From Oceanisphaera arctica (GTDB lineage Bacteria; Pseudomonadota; Gammaproteobacteria; Enterobacterales; Aeromonadaceae), in contig NZ_MPZM01000001.1 in the NCBI RefSeq assembly GCF_002936955.1, positions 1 to 64,000 on the forward strand: DNA of 64,000 nt, written 5' to 3'. The notes beneath the pieces are model-generated. The model saw only the letters and a program-made list of their open reading frames with translations, was not told the origin of the DNA and made no database searches. A program made the translations under genes and the position numbers. This document shows positions 26,737 through 35,865 of the stretch, in pieces. Numbering within the stretch: position 1 is the stretch's first letter; each line of letters starts with the position of its first letter.

Positions 26737-28002
26737 TTACACCTCACCGCCGTTTTCAAGCGGTTTTGTTTTCTGCTTTATTGCCTCTCTCTTGTTTCTG
26801 ATCAGTGTCGTCCACCACCGGTTTTTGTCAGTCATGTTCAAGCTGTGGGTCAGCACCAGGTGCACGCCATAGCCGATGATCACTCCCCACAATGCCGATG
26901 ACAGACCGTATAAAGACAGGCCGGAGGCGGTGACGATAAAGGTGATCAACGAGGCTTCGCGCTCGCGGGCATTTTCCAGGGCGGTCAACAAGTTGCCGGT
27001 GATGGCGCCGAGCAGGGCCAGGCCCGCCAAGACGGCGACAAAGGCCGAGGGCAGGGAGGTGAACAGGCTGACAATGGTACCGGCGAACAGTCCGCCCACC
27101 AGATAGAAGACGCCATTGAATACGCCGGCTACATAGCGGCGGGCGTGATCTTCGTGAGCATCCTTACCGGCGCAGATGGCGGCGGTAATGGCGGCGACGA
27201 CGATGCTGATGCCGCCGAACAAGGCCAGGGGCAGAGACACCAGGCTGGTGACCCCGATCACCGGTCTGGCATTCACCCGATAACCGGCGTTATGCAACAC
27301 GGCCATGCCCGGCAAAAATTGCCCGGTCAGGCTCACCAGCACCAGCGGCAGGGCCAGGCTGAGGGTCGATGACAGCGTCCACTCCGGGCTGATGAACTGC
27401 GGCGTGGCCAGTTCCCAGTGCACGGTGGCAAGGGAAGCCCCCTCCAGCACCATGGCCAGTACCACACCGGCGATTAACAGCAGGATCAGCGTATAGGTCG
27501 GCCAGAACCGGCGACAGACGACATAGGTGATCAGCATGCCGATGGCCAGCGCAGGCGAGCTTTCCATGGTGGTGAAGGCGCCGACGCCGAACTGAAACAA
27601 AATACCGGCCATCATGCCGGCCGCCACGCCTTTGGGAATGAGGCGAACCACGGTATCGAACAGACCGGAGACGCCAATCAACAGCATGACGGCTGCGGCG
27701 GTAATATAGGCGCCGATCGCTTCGTTCAGGGACAACTCGGGAAACAGGGTGACCAGCAGCGCCGTGCCCGGTGCCGACCAGGCGGTCACTATGGGGGCCC
27801 TGAGCCAGAGCGACAGCAGAATACCGGAGAGGGCCGCGCCCATGGAAATGGCCCAGACCCAGGAGGTCATCATCTGTTCCGATACCCCGGCACTGGCGCC
27901 GGCCTGAAAGAAGATGGCAAGAGGCCCGGCGTAGGACACCAGCACGGCCAAAAAGCCGGCCACAACGGCAGGCAATGACAAGTCACGCAGAAAAGTGTTC
28001 AA
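26737..28002 (-). CDS. benE: Benzoate membrane transporter BenE
   Basis: This is a polytopic inner-membrane protein (421 residues, about 12 spans) of the BenE family, proposed to import benzoate by proton symport. Family stretches such as MMTSWVWAISMGAALSG, TAWSAPGTALL and GLFAGTIVSLF are present. The best start is TTG at 28002, with AGGAG seven bases upstream. It is the last gene in the minus-strand ben series. Confidence 0.9.
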   Translation of the reverse strand: MNTFLRDLSLPAVVAGFLAVLVSYAGPLAIFFQAGASAGVSEQMMTSWVWAISMGAALSGILLSLWLRAPIVTAWSAPGTALLVTLFPELSLNEAIGAYITAAAVMLLIGVSGLFDTVVRLIPKGVAAGMMAGILFQFGVGAFTTMESSPALAIGMLITYVVCRRFWPTYTLILLLIAGVVLAMVLEGASLATVHWELATPQFISPEWTLSSTLSLALPLVLVSLTGQFLPGMAVLHNAGYRVNARPVIGVTSLVSLPLALFGGISIVVAAITAAICAGKDAHEDHARRYVAGVFNGVFYLVGGLFAGTIVSLFTSLPSAFVAVLAGLALLGAITGNLLTALENAREREASLITFIVTASGLSLYGLSSALWGVIIGYGVHLVLTHSLNMTDKNRWWTTLIRNKREAIKQKTKPLENGGEV

Positions 28003-28037
28003 GGCTCTGCTCCTGTATCGAGAAACACATATAAAAG

Positions 28038-28061
28038 AGCCCCGGCACAGGGGCCGGGGCT
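28038..28061 (-). terminator. Terminator between benK and benE
   Basis: A 9-bp GC-rich stem (AGCCCCGGC / GCCGGGGCT) is followed on the minus strand by CTTTTA. It may reduce expression of benE relative to benK. Confidence 0.65.
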
Positions 28062-28080
28062 AGGGTGAAACCGCAGCTGG

Positions 28081-29430
28081 TTAGCCGTTCGCCGCCACGC
28101 GAGTTTCCTGGCCAGCCTGGCTGGCCTCCAGACGAGCGCTTCGGCGGCCAACCAGGGCGATGGCCACGGTGGCGATCGCACCGGGTACGGCCAGAGCCAG
28201 AAAGTTCATCTGGTGGGGCAGAGCCAATGCCAGCAGGGTGCCCCCCAGCATGGGACCGACGATGGCACCGTTACGGCCGATACCGGAGGCCCAGCCCAGT
28301 GCGGTGGAGCGAATGTTGGCCGGATAGAACTGGGCTACATAGGCATACAGCAAGATCTGCGAGCCGATGGTGGTGGCCCCGGCCACGGCCATAAGACTAT
28401 ACAGCAGCCACATCGGATGCGGATAACCGAGCGACACCAGCGAGGCGGACGCCAGCAGGAAGAAGCTCACCAGCACGGATCGCAGCGAGAAACGGTCGGC
28501 CAGCCAGCCACCGCCCACGGCACCGACGATGGCGCCGATGTTCAGTACCATCAGAAACATCAGGCTGGATCCCAGGTTGTAACCGGCCGCGGACATCAGT
28601 TTCGGCAGCCAGGAGCCCAGCGCATACACCATCAGCAGGCAGCAGAAGAAAGCGGTCCAGAACATCAGGGTGCTCAGCTTGCGACCACCGCGGAACAGCT
28701 CCAGTACCGGCGCCTTTTGCACGTTGGCAGGGGGGACGACCAGCTTGTCCTGGCGAGTGATCTGCTGGTCTGGATCGACTTTTTGCAGCAGCGCGCGGGC
28801 TTCTTCCTTGCGATCTTGCGCCATCAAAAAGGCCACGGATTCGGGCAGGTACTTGATCATCAGCGGCAACAACAGCATGGGTACGATCGCCAGATAGAAC
28901 ATGATCTGCCAGCCGTAGTTGGGCACTATCCAGATACCCAGACCAGCAGACATCATGCCGCCCACCGCATAGCCGCTGAACATCAGCGCTACTAGGGTGC
29001 TGCGGCTTCTCTTCGGCGAGTATTCACTCATCAAGGACACCACGTTGGGCATGACGCCACCTATTCCCAGGCCGGCGATAAAGCGCAATATGCCGAATTG
29101 CCAGGGATTGGTAACCAGGCCGTTGATGCAGGTGGTGAGGCTGAACAGCACCACGCAGATAAGGATGGTTTTCTTGCGTCCGAGTCGATCCGACAGCATG
29201 CCAAAGCCCATGGCGCCAAACATCATGCCGAACAGGGCACTGCTGCCGAGCAGGCCGGCCACATAGGGGTTGAGAGCCCATTGGTCCATCAGCAGTGGCA
29301 GCACCACGCCGTAGATCACCAGGTCGTAACCGTCGAAAATAATGATGAGGGAACACCAGAACAGCACCTTCCAGTGAAAGGGGGTGAAGCTGGCGTTGTC
29401 TATGGTTGCATTGACATCGATATTTCTCAT
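28081..29430 (-). CDS. benK: Aromatic acid:H+ symporter, MFS family (BenK)
   Basis: This is a 12-span major facilitator of the AAHS family, predicted to import benzoate. The signature between helices 2 and 3 reads GMLSDRLGRKKT, and the DGYDLVIYG motif of helix 1, with a key acidic residue, is intact. The ATG at 29430 gives 449 residues and the family N-terminus; the upstream extension has no ribosome-binding site. It follows benD, together with a second transporter, benE. Confidence 0.93.
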   Translation of the reverse strand: MRNIDVNATIDNASFTPFHWKVLFWCSLIIIFDGYDLVIYGVVLPLLMDQWALNPYVAGLLGSSALFGMMFGAMGFGMLSDRLGRKKTILICVVLFSLTTCINGLVTNPWQFGILRFIAGLGIGGVMPNVVSLMSEYSPKRSRSTLVALMFSGYAVGGMMSAGLGIWIVPNYGWQIMFYLAIVPMLLLPLMIKYLPESVAFLMAQDRKEEARALLQKVDPDQQITRQDKLVVPPANVQKAPVLELFRGGRKLSTLMFWTAFFCCLLMVYALGSWLPKLMSAAGYNLGSSLMFLMVLNIGAIVGAVGGGWLADRFSLRSVLVSFFLLASASLVSLGYPHPMWLLYSLMAVAGATTIGSQILLYAYVAQFYPANIRSTALGWASGIGRNGAIVGPMLGGTLLALALPHQMNFLALAVPGAIATVAIALVGRRSARLEASQAGQETRVAANG

Positions 29431-29499
29431 TGCGGTATTACTCCGAATATTGTCCTTAAGTCTGGAGTCCGGGGGAATGTATCCCTTCCGTTCACACAA

Positions 29500-29527
29500 A
29501 AGGCTGCTCTTTCCGTTGGGCAGCCTT
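29500..29527 (-). terminator. Terminator after benD
   Basis: AAGGCTGC (29500-29507) pairs with GCAGCCTT (29520-29527). On the minus strand the stem is followed by TTGTG, a short T run. It lies just beyond the benD stop codon and before benK. Confidence 0.6.
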
Positions 29528-29534
29528 CTTTACA

Positions 29535-30314
29535 TCAGCCCAGATCCCCGCCGGCGACGGGGAGTATGGTGCCGGTGATGTAGCTGGCATCGTCACTGGC
29601 GAGAAACAGAATGGCGCCGGCCTGTTCGTCCAGGGTGCCGTAGCGATGCATCAAGCTGGTGGCCTTGGTCTGATCCACCAGGGTCTGGTACCACTGTTGC
29701 TCGCGTTCACTTTGTGCTTCGGTGTTGCGCGGGGTCAGCCGGGGCGGGGCTTCGGTGCCACCCGGGGCGGTGGCATTGACCCGAATGCCGTGCTCGGCAT
29801 ATTCGAACGCCAGTGCCACGGTCAGGGCGTTGACTCCGCCCTTGGCCGCGGCATAGGGCACCCGCATCAGGCCACGGGTGGCCACGGAAGACACGTTGAC
29901 GATGGCGCCTCCCTCACGTTTCAGCAGGTGGGGCAACACGGCCCGGCAGCACCAGAGGGTGGGAAACAGCGAGCGCTGTACCTCTTTCTCGATCTGTTCC
30001 GGGCTGTAATGCTCGTAGGGTTGGGCCCAGATGGTGCCGCCTACGTTGTTGACCAGAATGTCGATCCCCCCAAAATGCTCGGCGGCCTGGGTCATGACGC
30101 TGTCTGCGCCGTCCCAGGTCTCCAGGTTGGCCTTGACGGCGATGGCCTCTACGCCCTGCTGGTTAAACTCGGCTGCCAGTTCGAACACATGGTCGGCCAG
30201 ATCCACCAGCACCAGCCTGGCCCCTTCTTCCGCCGCTCGTTCGGCCACGCGCCGGCCGATACCCTGGGCGGCGCCGGTGATCACCATCACCTTGTTACTG
30301 AAGCGCGGCTTCAT
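29535..30314 (-). CDS. benD: Benzoate cis-diol dehydrogenase BenD
   Basis: BenD oxidises 1,2-dihydroxy-cyclohexa-3,5-diene-1-carboxylate to catechol and CO2 with NAD+. The 259-residue short-chain dehydrogenase has the nucleotide loop TGAAQGIGRR (about residues 13-22), NNVGG, and the catalytic Tyr-x3-Lys in PYAAAKGG. The ATG at 30314 overlaps the benC stop (ATGA), showing translational coupling. Confidence 0.95.
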   Translation of the reverse strand: MKPRFSNKVMVITGAAQGIGRRVAERAAEEGARLVLVDLADHVFELAAEFNQQGVEAIAVKANLETWDGADSVMTQAAEHFGGIDILVNNVGGTIWAQPYEHYSPEQIEKEVQRSLFPTLWCCRAVLPHLLKREGGAIVNVSSVATRGLMRVPYAAAKGGVNALTVALAFEYAEHGIRVNATAPGGTEAPPRLTPRNTEAQSEREQQWYQTLVDQTKATSLMHRYGTLDEQAGAILFLASDDASYITGTILPVAGGDLG

Positions 30315-31339
30315 GCTACCGCCCCGGCAACGGCGGCGACGCTGGGGGTGAACTTCTCGTAATGGAAGGAGTTCGGCTTGATGCCCTGCTCGCGGAAGTA
30401 GCCCAGTACGGCGTCCACCATGGGGGGCGGTCCACACAGGTAGACATCCACCTCGCCGTGATGGATGGGCGCATCTTGCATATGGTTGGTCACGTAGCCT
30501 TTAAGCGGGTGAGCACTGTCGGGGCTGGCCACCACGGTTTTGAAGGTAAAGTTCTCTATTTCCGCGGCAAACTGCTCCAGTTCTTTGACACACACCAGAT
30601 CGTCATCGTTGGTAACACCGTAGATCAGGTGAGCCGGCTGCTCGGCACCCTTGGCCTTGAGGTGCTCCAACATGGCGAGGAAGGGCGCCAGGCCGGTGCC
30701 ACCGGCCAACATCAACACCGGACGTTCCACCGGGCGCAGGTAAAAGCTGCCCATGGGACCGGTGAGTGTCAGCGCGTCTCCGGCCTTGCACTGACCGATC
30801 AGATAACTGCTCATCAGGCCGCCGGGCACGTTGCGGATCAGGAAGCTCAGCTCCCGGCTGCCAGGCCTGGAGCTGAACGAATAGGCACGGACCTCTTCGG
30901 TGCCCGGCACTCGAATATTCACATACTGGCCCGGCAGAAAGGCAATATCGTCGTCTGCGGTGACGTTCAGTTCGATGGCGGTGGGAGAAATCAGGTTCAC
31001 CTCGAGCACACTACCCTGAACCCTGGCGATGCCGGTCTTGCACATACTGGACGCGACGGGGATGTCCACCACACAGTCGCTGGCGGGCACCATCTGGCAG
31101 GTCAATATCAGGCCCTGATCGACTTCATCGTCGGTCAGTGCTTCGTCGATGTACTCGTCACCCAGGTCGAATTTGCCCTGGTGGCAGCTGCCCTTGCAGG
31201 TGCCGCATACGCCGTCGGAGCAGTCCATCGGCAGGTTGATCTGGTTGCGGTAGGCCGCATCCAGTACGGTTTCCCCTTCATTACAGCTGATGAAGCGGGT
31301 AACGCCGTCTTCAAAGTTGAGCGCGATGTTGTAACTCAT
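30311..31339 (-). CDS. benC: Benzoate 1,2-dioxygenase reductase BenC
   Basis: BenC passes electrons from NADH to the BenAB oxygenase. An N-terminal plant-type 2Fe-2S ferredoxin domain (Cys ligands in DCSDGVCGTCKGSC, about residues 38-52, with a further Cys near 84) is joined to an FAD domain (VRAYSFSSRPG) and an NAD domain (LAGGTGLAPFLAML). The 342-residue length is normal. It lies 19 bases downstream of benB. Confidence 0.96.
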   Translation of the reverse strand: MSYNIALNFEDGVTRFISCNEGETVLDAAYRNQINLPMDCSDGVCGTCKGSCHQGKFDLGDEYIDEALTDDEVDQGLILTCQMVPASDCVVDIPVASSMCKTGIARVQGSVLEVNLISPTAIELNVTADDDIAFLPGQYVNIRVPGTEEVRAYSFSSRPGSRELSFLIRNVPGGLMSSYLIGQCKAGDALTLTGPMGSFYLRPVERPVLMLAGGTGLAPFLAMLEHLKAKGAEQPAHLIYGVTNDDDLVCVKELEQFAAEIENFTFKTVVASPDSAHPLKGYVTNHMQDAPIHHGEVDVYLCGPPPMVDAVLGYFREQGIKPNSFHYEKFTPSVAAVAGAVA

Positions 31340-31358
31340 GTTGGTTTCTCCCCACCCC

Positions 31359-31844
31359 TTACAGGTGATAGATATCAATCACCTGATTGATGTAATCGTT
31401 GTTCAGAACTACCTTCTTCTCGGTGATCAGGGGCTGTTCGCCGCTGATATCCAGGGTGTAGAAGGAGGTACCGAAAAAGCTTTCAGTCTTGTGGTAGCGA
31501 TGGCTGTTGGTCTGCCAGTTGAAGCGCAGTTTCACCTCGTTGCCTTCCCGGGACAGGATCTCCAGGTTGCAGGTCTGGTGAGTGGTGCGCGGCTCCGGCA
31601 TGGAGCTGGCACCAGAGCGTTCGGTCTTTATCCGGTACACCCTGTCTTCCAGGCCATCACGGTTCGGATAATAGATCAGCGAAATTTCGGTCTGGGGGTT
31701 CTCGGTCAGCTGATCTTCGTCGTCCCAGGCCGGCATCCAGTAGACGACGTTCTCGCTGTAGCACTTGAGCCACTCGTCCCATTGGCGGTCGTCCAGCAGA
31801 CGGGCTTCGCGGTAGATAAACGCCTGAATCTGTTCAAAGTTCAT
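31359..31844 (-). CDS. benB: Benzoate 1,2-dioxygenase small subunit BenB
   Basis: This is the beta subunit of the ring-hydroxylating oxygenase, with a structural role in the alpha3beta3 hexamer. The 161-residue protein has the family pattern: [24 protein letters not shown] and the C-terminal [19 protein letters not shown]-like segment. Its ATG overlaps the benA stop by four bases. Confidence 0.96.
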   Translation of the reverse strand: MNFEQIQAFIYREARLLDDRQWDEWLKCYSENVVYWMPAWDDEDQLTENPQTEISLIYYPNRDGLEDRVYRIKTERSGASSMPEPRTTHQTCNLEILSREGNEVKLRFNWQTNSHRYHKTESFFGTSFYTLDISGEQPLITEKKVVLNNDYINQVIDIYHL

Positions 31845-33217
31845 TCTGATGCCTCCATGGAAGTGATGGAAATGAGCTGGGCTCGTTCGGTTTCAACCGC
31901 CTGCAGCATCTCTTTTACCCAGTGCTGGTGATGGGTCACGTACAAGCCTTCATCTTCCGGCTTGGTGCCGCTGAGAATCGGCTTGAGGTCGATGGCATCG
32001 GCGCCGGCATCCGGGCCTTCAATCCAGTGGGCGGCGCCCCGGCTCATGTCGTTCCACTTCAGGCCGCTGGCCTCGTAACCCTGCTGGCAGGCGCGGAATT
32101 CTTCCAGATCGTCCGGCGTACCCATACCACTGACGTTGAAGAAGTCTTCGTACTGGCGCAGACGCTTGGCGCGATCGGCTGCCGGTTCGTTCTTCGGTGC
32201 CCAGCAGTAAATGGTGATTTCGGTCTTGTTGACGGCAATCGGGCGCAACACACGGATTTGGGTGGAAAATTGATCCATCAGATAGACGTTGGGATACACA
32301 CACAGGTTCTTGGTGGTGTTGACGATGGCGTCGGCCCGGGCCTCGCCCACTTTTTCCTGCAACCGCTCGAGTTGGCTGTAAACCGGGCGCACCTGGGGGT
32401 TGGTCAAGCGGGTCCACAGCATCATGTGACCGTGTTCGAAGCCGTAAAAACCGCCCTCGTTGGACCAGCTCTTGGCATCCACGGCCTCGGTGCCGCCCTT
32501 GTCATAGTTGCGCTGGCCCATGGTGGACAGGTAGTTCCAGTGCACTGTGCCTACGTGATAGCCGTCGGCGCCGTTTTCGGCGGTCAGCTTCCAGTTGCCT
32601 TCATAGGTATAGGTAGAGGTGCCACGCAGAATTTCGATGCCATCTTCGGCCTGATCGACCATGTTATCGATGACTTTAGTGGTTTCACCCAGATACTCGG
32701 TCAGCGGCAGCACGTCCGCATTCAGACTGCCGAACAGGAAGCCACGGTAAGACTCGAACTTCGGCAGGTGCTTCAGATCGTGGGAACTGTCGGTGTTGAA
32801 GTTTTCCGGGTAGCCACCCTTCTTCTGATCGCGGGCTTTCAGCAGCTTGCCATCGTTCTTGAAGGTCCAGCCATGGAAGGGGCAGGTGAAGGAGGCCTTG
32901 TTGCCGCGCTTCTTGCGGCACAGGGTGGCGCCACGGTGAGAACAGGTGTTCAGCAATGCCTGCAGTTCACCTTCCTTGGTGCGGGTGATCACCACCGGCT
33001 GGCGACCTACGGTAGTAGTGTAATAATCACCGGGATTTTCCAGCTGGCTTTCGTGCGCCAGGTAAACCCAGTTTCCTTCGAAGATGTGTTTCATCTCCAG
33101 GTCGAACAGTTCCTGATCGGTGAAGACGCCACGGTCACAGCGATAGTGGCCGGTAGTCGGGTCGGCTTCTACCGCACCGCGGATTTTTTTTTCGAGTCGG
33201 TCGAGTTGGCGAGTCAT
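31841..33217 (-). CDS. benA: Benzoate 1,2-dioxygenase large subunit BenA
   Basis: This is the catalytic alpha subunit that adds O2 across C1-C2 of benzoate. The 458-residue protein has a Rieske 2Fe-2S site (CSHRGATLC and CPFHGW, about residues 92-115) and the mononuclear iron site with the two histidines of GYHVGTVH. It is the first gene of benABCD. Its upstream gap contains a strong hairpin and no clear ATAC-N7-GTAT site, so it may be read from the cat promoter or from a promoter I cannot see. Confidence 0.97.
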   Translation of the reverse strand: MTRQLDRLEKKIRGAVEADPTTGHYRCDRGVFTDQELFDLEMKHIFEGNWVYLAHESQLENPGDYYTTTVGRQPVVITRTKEGELQALLNTCSHRGATLCRKKRGNKASFTCPFHGWTFKNDGKLLKARDQKKGGYPENFNTDSSHDLKHLPKFESYRGFLFGSLNADVLPLTEYLGETTKVIDNMVDQAEDGIEILRGTSTYTYEGNWKLTAENGADGYHVGTVHWNYLSTMGQRNYDKGGTEAVDAKSWSNEGGFYGFEHGHMMLWTRLTNPQVRPVYSQLERLQEKVGEARADAIVNTTKNLCVYPNVYLMDQFSTQIRVLRPIAVNKTEITIYCWAPKNEPAADRAKRLRQYEDFFNVSGMGTPDDLEEFRACQQGYEASGLKWNDMSRGAAHWIEGPDAGADAIDLKPILSGTKPEDEGLYVTHHQHWVKEMLQAVETERAQLISITSMEASE

Positions 33218-33271
33218 GTTTCGTCACTCCATGTGATGCTGTTGCCCTTTTTCGGGCGTGAGTCTCCCCGG

Positions 33272-33296
33272 GCCAGCCCGCGTGTGACGGGCTGGC
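33272..33296 (-). terminator. Hairpin between catA and benA
   Basis: A perfect 9-bp GC-rich stem (GCCAGCCCG / CGGGCTGGC, 7-base loop) has no clear T run on either side. It could be a weak terminator or an RNA-stability element dividing catBCA from benABCD. Confidence 0.5.
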
Positions 33297-33324
33297 TCTG
33301 CTGTCGGGAGGCAGTCTTGGTCGG

Positions 33325-34254
33325 TTAGCTTTCCAGGGCGCGCAGGCGCTCGTGGCGGCTCTGCAGCTCGGTCTTGTCGGTCGACACCAGCTGGATATTG
33401 AATTCCACGCGGGTGAACGGCTTGCTCAGGCCGTACTGCTCGGCTGCCGTGGCATCCTCGACACGAACGGCGTCTACTACCAGCTCGTCGCGGGTGGCGA
33501 AGGCGAAGTCATCAAAGGTGTATTCGTCACCGGCCAGGTTGATCTGGGTGGTCAGGTGCTTGTAGTTCGGCTTGGAAACGAAGTAATGGATATGTGCAGG
33601 GCGGTTGCCGTGACGACCCAGCTGGTTGAGCAGTGCCTGGGTTGAGCCTTCTGGCGGGCAGCCGTAACCTGACGGAATGATGCTTTGGGCGGTGTAGCGA
33701 CCCTCGGCGTCGGTCTTGATGCGGCGGCGCAGGTTGTACTCGCTCTGGGACTGATCGAAGTAGGAGTAGGCGCCTTTCAGGTCGGCGTGCCAGATATCGA
33801 CGATGGCATCGGCCAGGGGCTGACCGTTCTGGTCGGTGACCAAACCCGTGAGGATCATGGTTTCACCGTTCTGGGTGCCGTCGTCCATGCGGGCGAAACC
33901 TTCGCTCAGGGGTGCGCCGGCCACGTACAGCGGACCTTCGATGGTGCGCGGCGTGCCACCGGCCAGGCCGGCCAGTTCGTCTTCGGCATCCATGCGGATA
34001 TCCAGATACTTGTCCATCCCCAGGCCCGGGGCCAGCAGGGCGGCTTCGCCGTTTTTGCCCAGCTCGTTGATGTAGTAAACGGCACTCCAGAATTCTTCCG
34101 GGCTGATGTCCAGATCTTCGATGATCTGAAACACATCGTGCATCACACGGTGAATGATGGTCTTGACCCTATCGTTACCACCGGTCTGATTGAATCCTGC
34201 CACTTTTTCCAGCAGCTCGATAACTTCCTGCGTTTCCATGGTTTTGACTGACAT
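33325..34254 (-). CDS. catA: Catechol 1,2-dioxygenase CatA
   Basis: CatA cleaves catechol between the hydroxyls (ortho cleavage) to cis,cis-muconate. The 309-residue intradiol enzyme has the non-heme Fe(III) ligands: Tyr in GPLYVAGAP, Tyr in YTAQSIIPSGYG and the His pair in RPAHIHYF. An N-terminal helical dimerisation region precedes them. It lies 59 bases downstream of catC and upstream of benA on the minus strand. Confidence 0.97.
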   Translation of the reverse strand: MSVKTMETQEVIELLEKVAGFNQTGGNDRVKTIIHRVMHDVFQIIEDLDISPEEFWSAVYYINELGKNGEAALLAPGLGMDKYLDIRMDAEDELAGLAGGTPRTIEGPLYVAGAPLSEGFARMDDGTQNGETMILTGLVTDQNGQPLADAIVDIWHADLKGAYSYFDQSQSEYNLRRRIKTDAEGRYTAQSIIPSGYGCPPEGSTQALLNQLGRHGNRPAHIHYFVSKPNYKHLTTQINLAGDEYTFDDFAFATRDELVVDAVRVEDATAAEQYGLSKPFTRVEFNIQLVSTDKTELQSRHERLRALES

Positions 34255-34313
34255 TGCTCTGACTCCTTGCGTGTCTTTATTTTGTTTTATTTGGTCGAAG
34301 GGCGTTCGGATGC

Positions 34314-34604
34314 TTAGCGGTCATCCTCGTGAATGGACGAGGGATGCCGACACAAGGGGGCAACACTGATGTCCATGAAAGGGAACAGGGGCAGGGCGCT
34401 TATCAGGTCCTGCAGTTCGGTATTGTCGGCGACATCGAAGATGCTGACGTTGGCGTAGCTGCCGGCTACCCGCCACAGGTGGCGCCACTTGCCCTGAGTC
34501 TGCAACTCCTGAGCGTAGGCTTTTTCCCGCGCCTTGATGTCGGCAATGACGTCGGCCGGCATGTCATGGGGGATATTTACCTTCATCTCGACTTTGAACA
34601 GCAT
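34314..34604 (-). CDS. catC: Muconolactone delta-isomerase CatC
   Basis: CatC converts muconolactone to 3-oxoadipate enol-lactone. The 96-residue ferredoxin-like-fold protein has MLFKVEMKVNIPHDMP, the RVAGSYANVSIFDV core and the HPSS-I tail, all family hallmarks. It lies between catB and catA on the minus strand. Confidence 0.96.
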   Translation of the reverse strand: MLFKVEMKVNIPHDMPADVIADIKAREKAYAQELQTQGKWRHLWRVAGSYANVSIFDVADNTELQDLISALPLFPFMDISVAPLCRHPSSIHEDDR

Positions 34605-34639
34605 GGTTTTTTCTCCGTTTGGTAATGAGTGCGGCTGGG

Positions 34640-35758
34640 TTATTTGCGGCGATAGTAAGTCAGTTTGTCTTCGTCGATATCGACGCCGAGGCCCGGGCCG
34701 GTGGGCAGCGCAACGCCGTTGTCATGGAAGTTCAATCGATTGACCACTATGTCGTCCTTCATCAGCAGCGGGCCGAACATCTCGGTACCCCAATGAATTT
34801 TTTCGAGCGTAGACCAGGCATGCAGCGCGGCAACGGAGCCGATGGTGCCTTCCAGCAGGGTGCCACCATAGAGACCGATACCGGCCGCACTGGCCACGGT
34901 GGCTACTTCCAGCGCCCGGAGCGGGCCGCCGGCCTTGGAAATTTTCAGGGCCACGGCCCCGGCAAAGCCGGCGGACGCCAGGCTGAACATGTCGGTGGCA
35001 TCGGATACGGCTTCGTCGGCCAGAATGGGCAGATGGAATTTTACGGACAGGCGTACCAGCGCCGCCAGATCCTTCATCGGGGTGGGCTGCTCGACCAGGT
35101 CGATGCCGGCGGCCTGCAGCTCGGCCATGCCCTTGGCGGCGGTGGCTTCATCCCAGGCCTGGTTGACATCGACGCGTACGCTGGCGCTGTCGCCCACGGC
35201 GGCCTTGATGGCGGCCACGTGGCGCACATCGTCCATCAGCGCACGAGAGCCGATTTTCAGTTTGAAGTCACAATGACGTTTGGCGGCGATCAGGCTCTGG
35301 GCTTCATCGATGTCTTTCGCGGTATCGCCGCTGGCCAGGGTCCAGAGCACGGGGATGTGCTGATGAATGGCGCCGCCCAGCAGATCGGACAGGGGGCGGT
35401 TTAGCCGCTTGCCCAGCATATCCAGCAGGGCGGTTTCGATGGCGGACTTGGCCAGGTTGTTGCCACGGGTGCTGGCGTCCAGCCTTACCCTCAGGGTATT
35501 GATGTTGTCCGCCGGCTGGCCGAGCAGTAGGGGGGCGAAGTAGGTATCTATGGTCAGTTTGACACTTTCGGGGCTTTCCGGGCCGTAGGCCAAGCCGCCT
35601 ATGGTGGTCGCCTCACCCAGCCCTTCGATACCGTTCGAGTCTTTCATACGTACGATAACCATGGTCTGAATGGCCATGGTGGTCATGGAAAGCTGGTGCG
35701 GGCGTATGGTCGGAATATCGACCAGGATAGCTTCAATGGACTGGATGGTTGCTGACAT
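34640..35758 (-). CDS. catB: Muconate cycloisomerase CatB
   Basis: CatB lactonises cis,cis-muconate to muconolactone. The 372-residue enolase-superfamily protein has the catalytic Lys pair in FKLKIGS and the metal-binding Asp and Glu residues in RVDVNQAWD, LVEQPTP and ADEAVSD. The start at 35758 fits the family N-terminus MSATIQSIEAILVDIPTIRPH; the longer frame overlaps the catR operator. It is the first gene of catBCA and divergent from catR. A broken second copy lies at 39155-39484. Confidence 0.96.
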   Translation of the reverse strand: MSATIQSIEAILVDIPTIRPHQLSMTTMAIQTMVIVRMKDSNGIEGLGEATTIGGLAYGPESPESVKLTIDTYFAPLLLGQPADNINTLRVRLDASTRGNNLAKSAIETALLDMLGKRLNRPLSDLLGGAIHQHIPVLWTLASGDTAKDIDEAQSLIAAKRHCDFKLKIGSRALMDDVRHVAAIKAAVGDSASVRVDVNQAWDEATAAKGMAELQAAGIDLVEQPTPMKDLAALVRLSVKFHLPILADEAVSDATDMFSLASAGFAGAVALKISKAGGPLRALEVATVASAAGIGLYGGTLLEGTIGSVAALHAWSTLEKIHWGTEMFGPLLMKDDIVVNRLNFHDNGVALPTGPGLGVDIDEDKLTYYRRK

Positions 35759-35848
35759 GTAATCTCCTGGTATTACCGGTCGGTGCCTTGTTGCTGGAAG
35801 GTTACGATGTTGAATGAATGTGAACCAATATTGATTAAGTTGCGAGTG

Positions 35849-35863
35849 ATACCCTGGAGGTAT
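35849..35863 (+). promoter_or_regulatory. CatR/CatM operator (ATAC-N7-GTAT)
   Basis: ATAC-CCTGGAG-GTAT is an exact match to the binding motif of the CatM/BenM group of LysR regulators. It ends two bases before the catR ATG and contains the ribosome-binding site GGAGG. It is about 90 bases upstream of the divergent catB start. Confidence 0.8.
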
Positions 35864-35865
35864 GG

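Noticed and set aside
33218-33324. BenM/CatM-type operator before benA
   Set aside because: I looked for ATAC-N7-GTAT in this gap on both strands and found none.
31922-33328. 468-codon open frame opposite benA
   Set aside because: Shadow of benA with the same antisense composition; no family resemblance.
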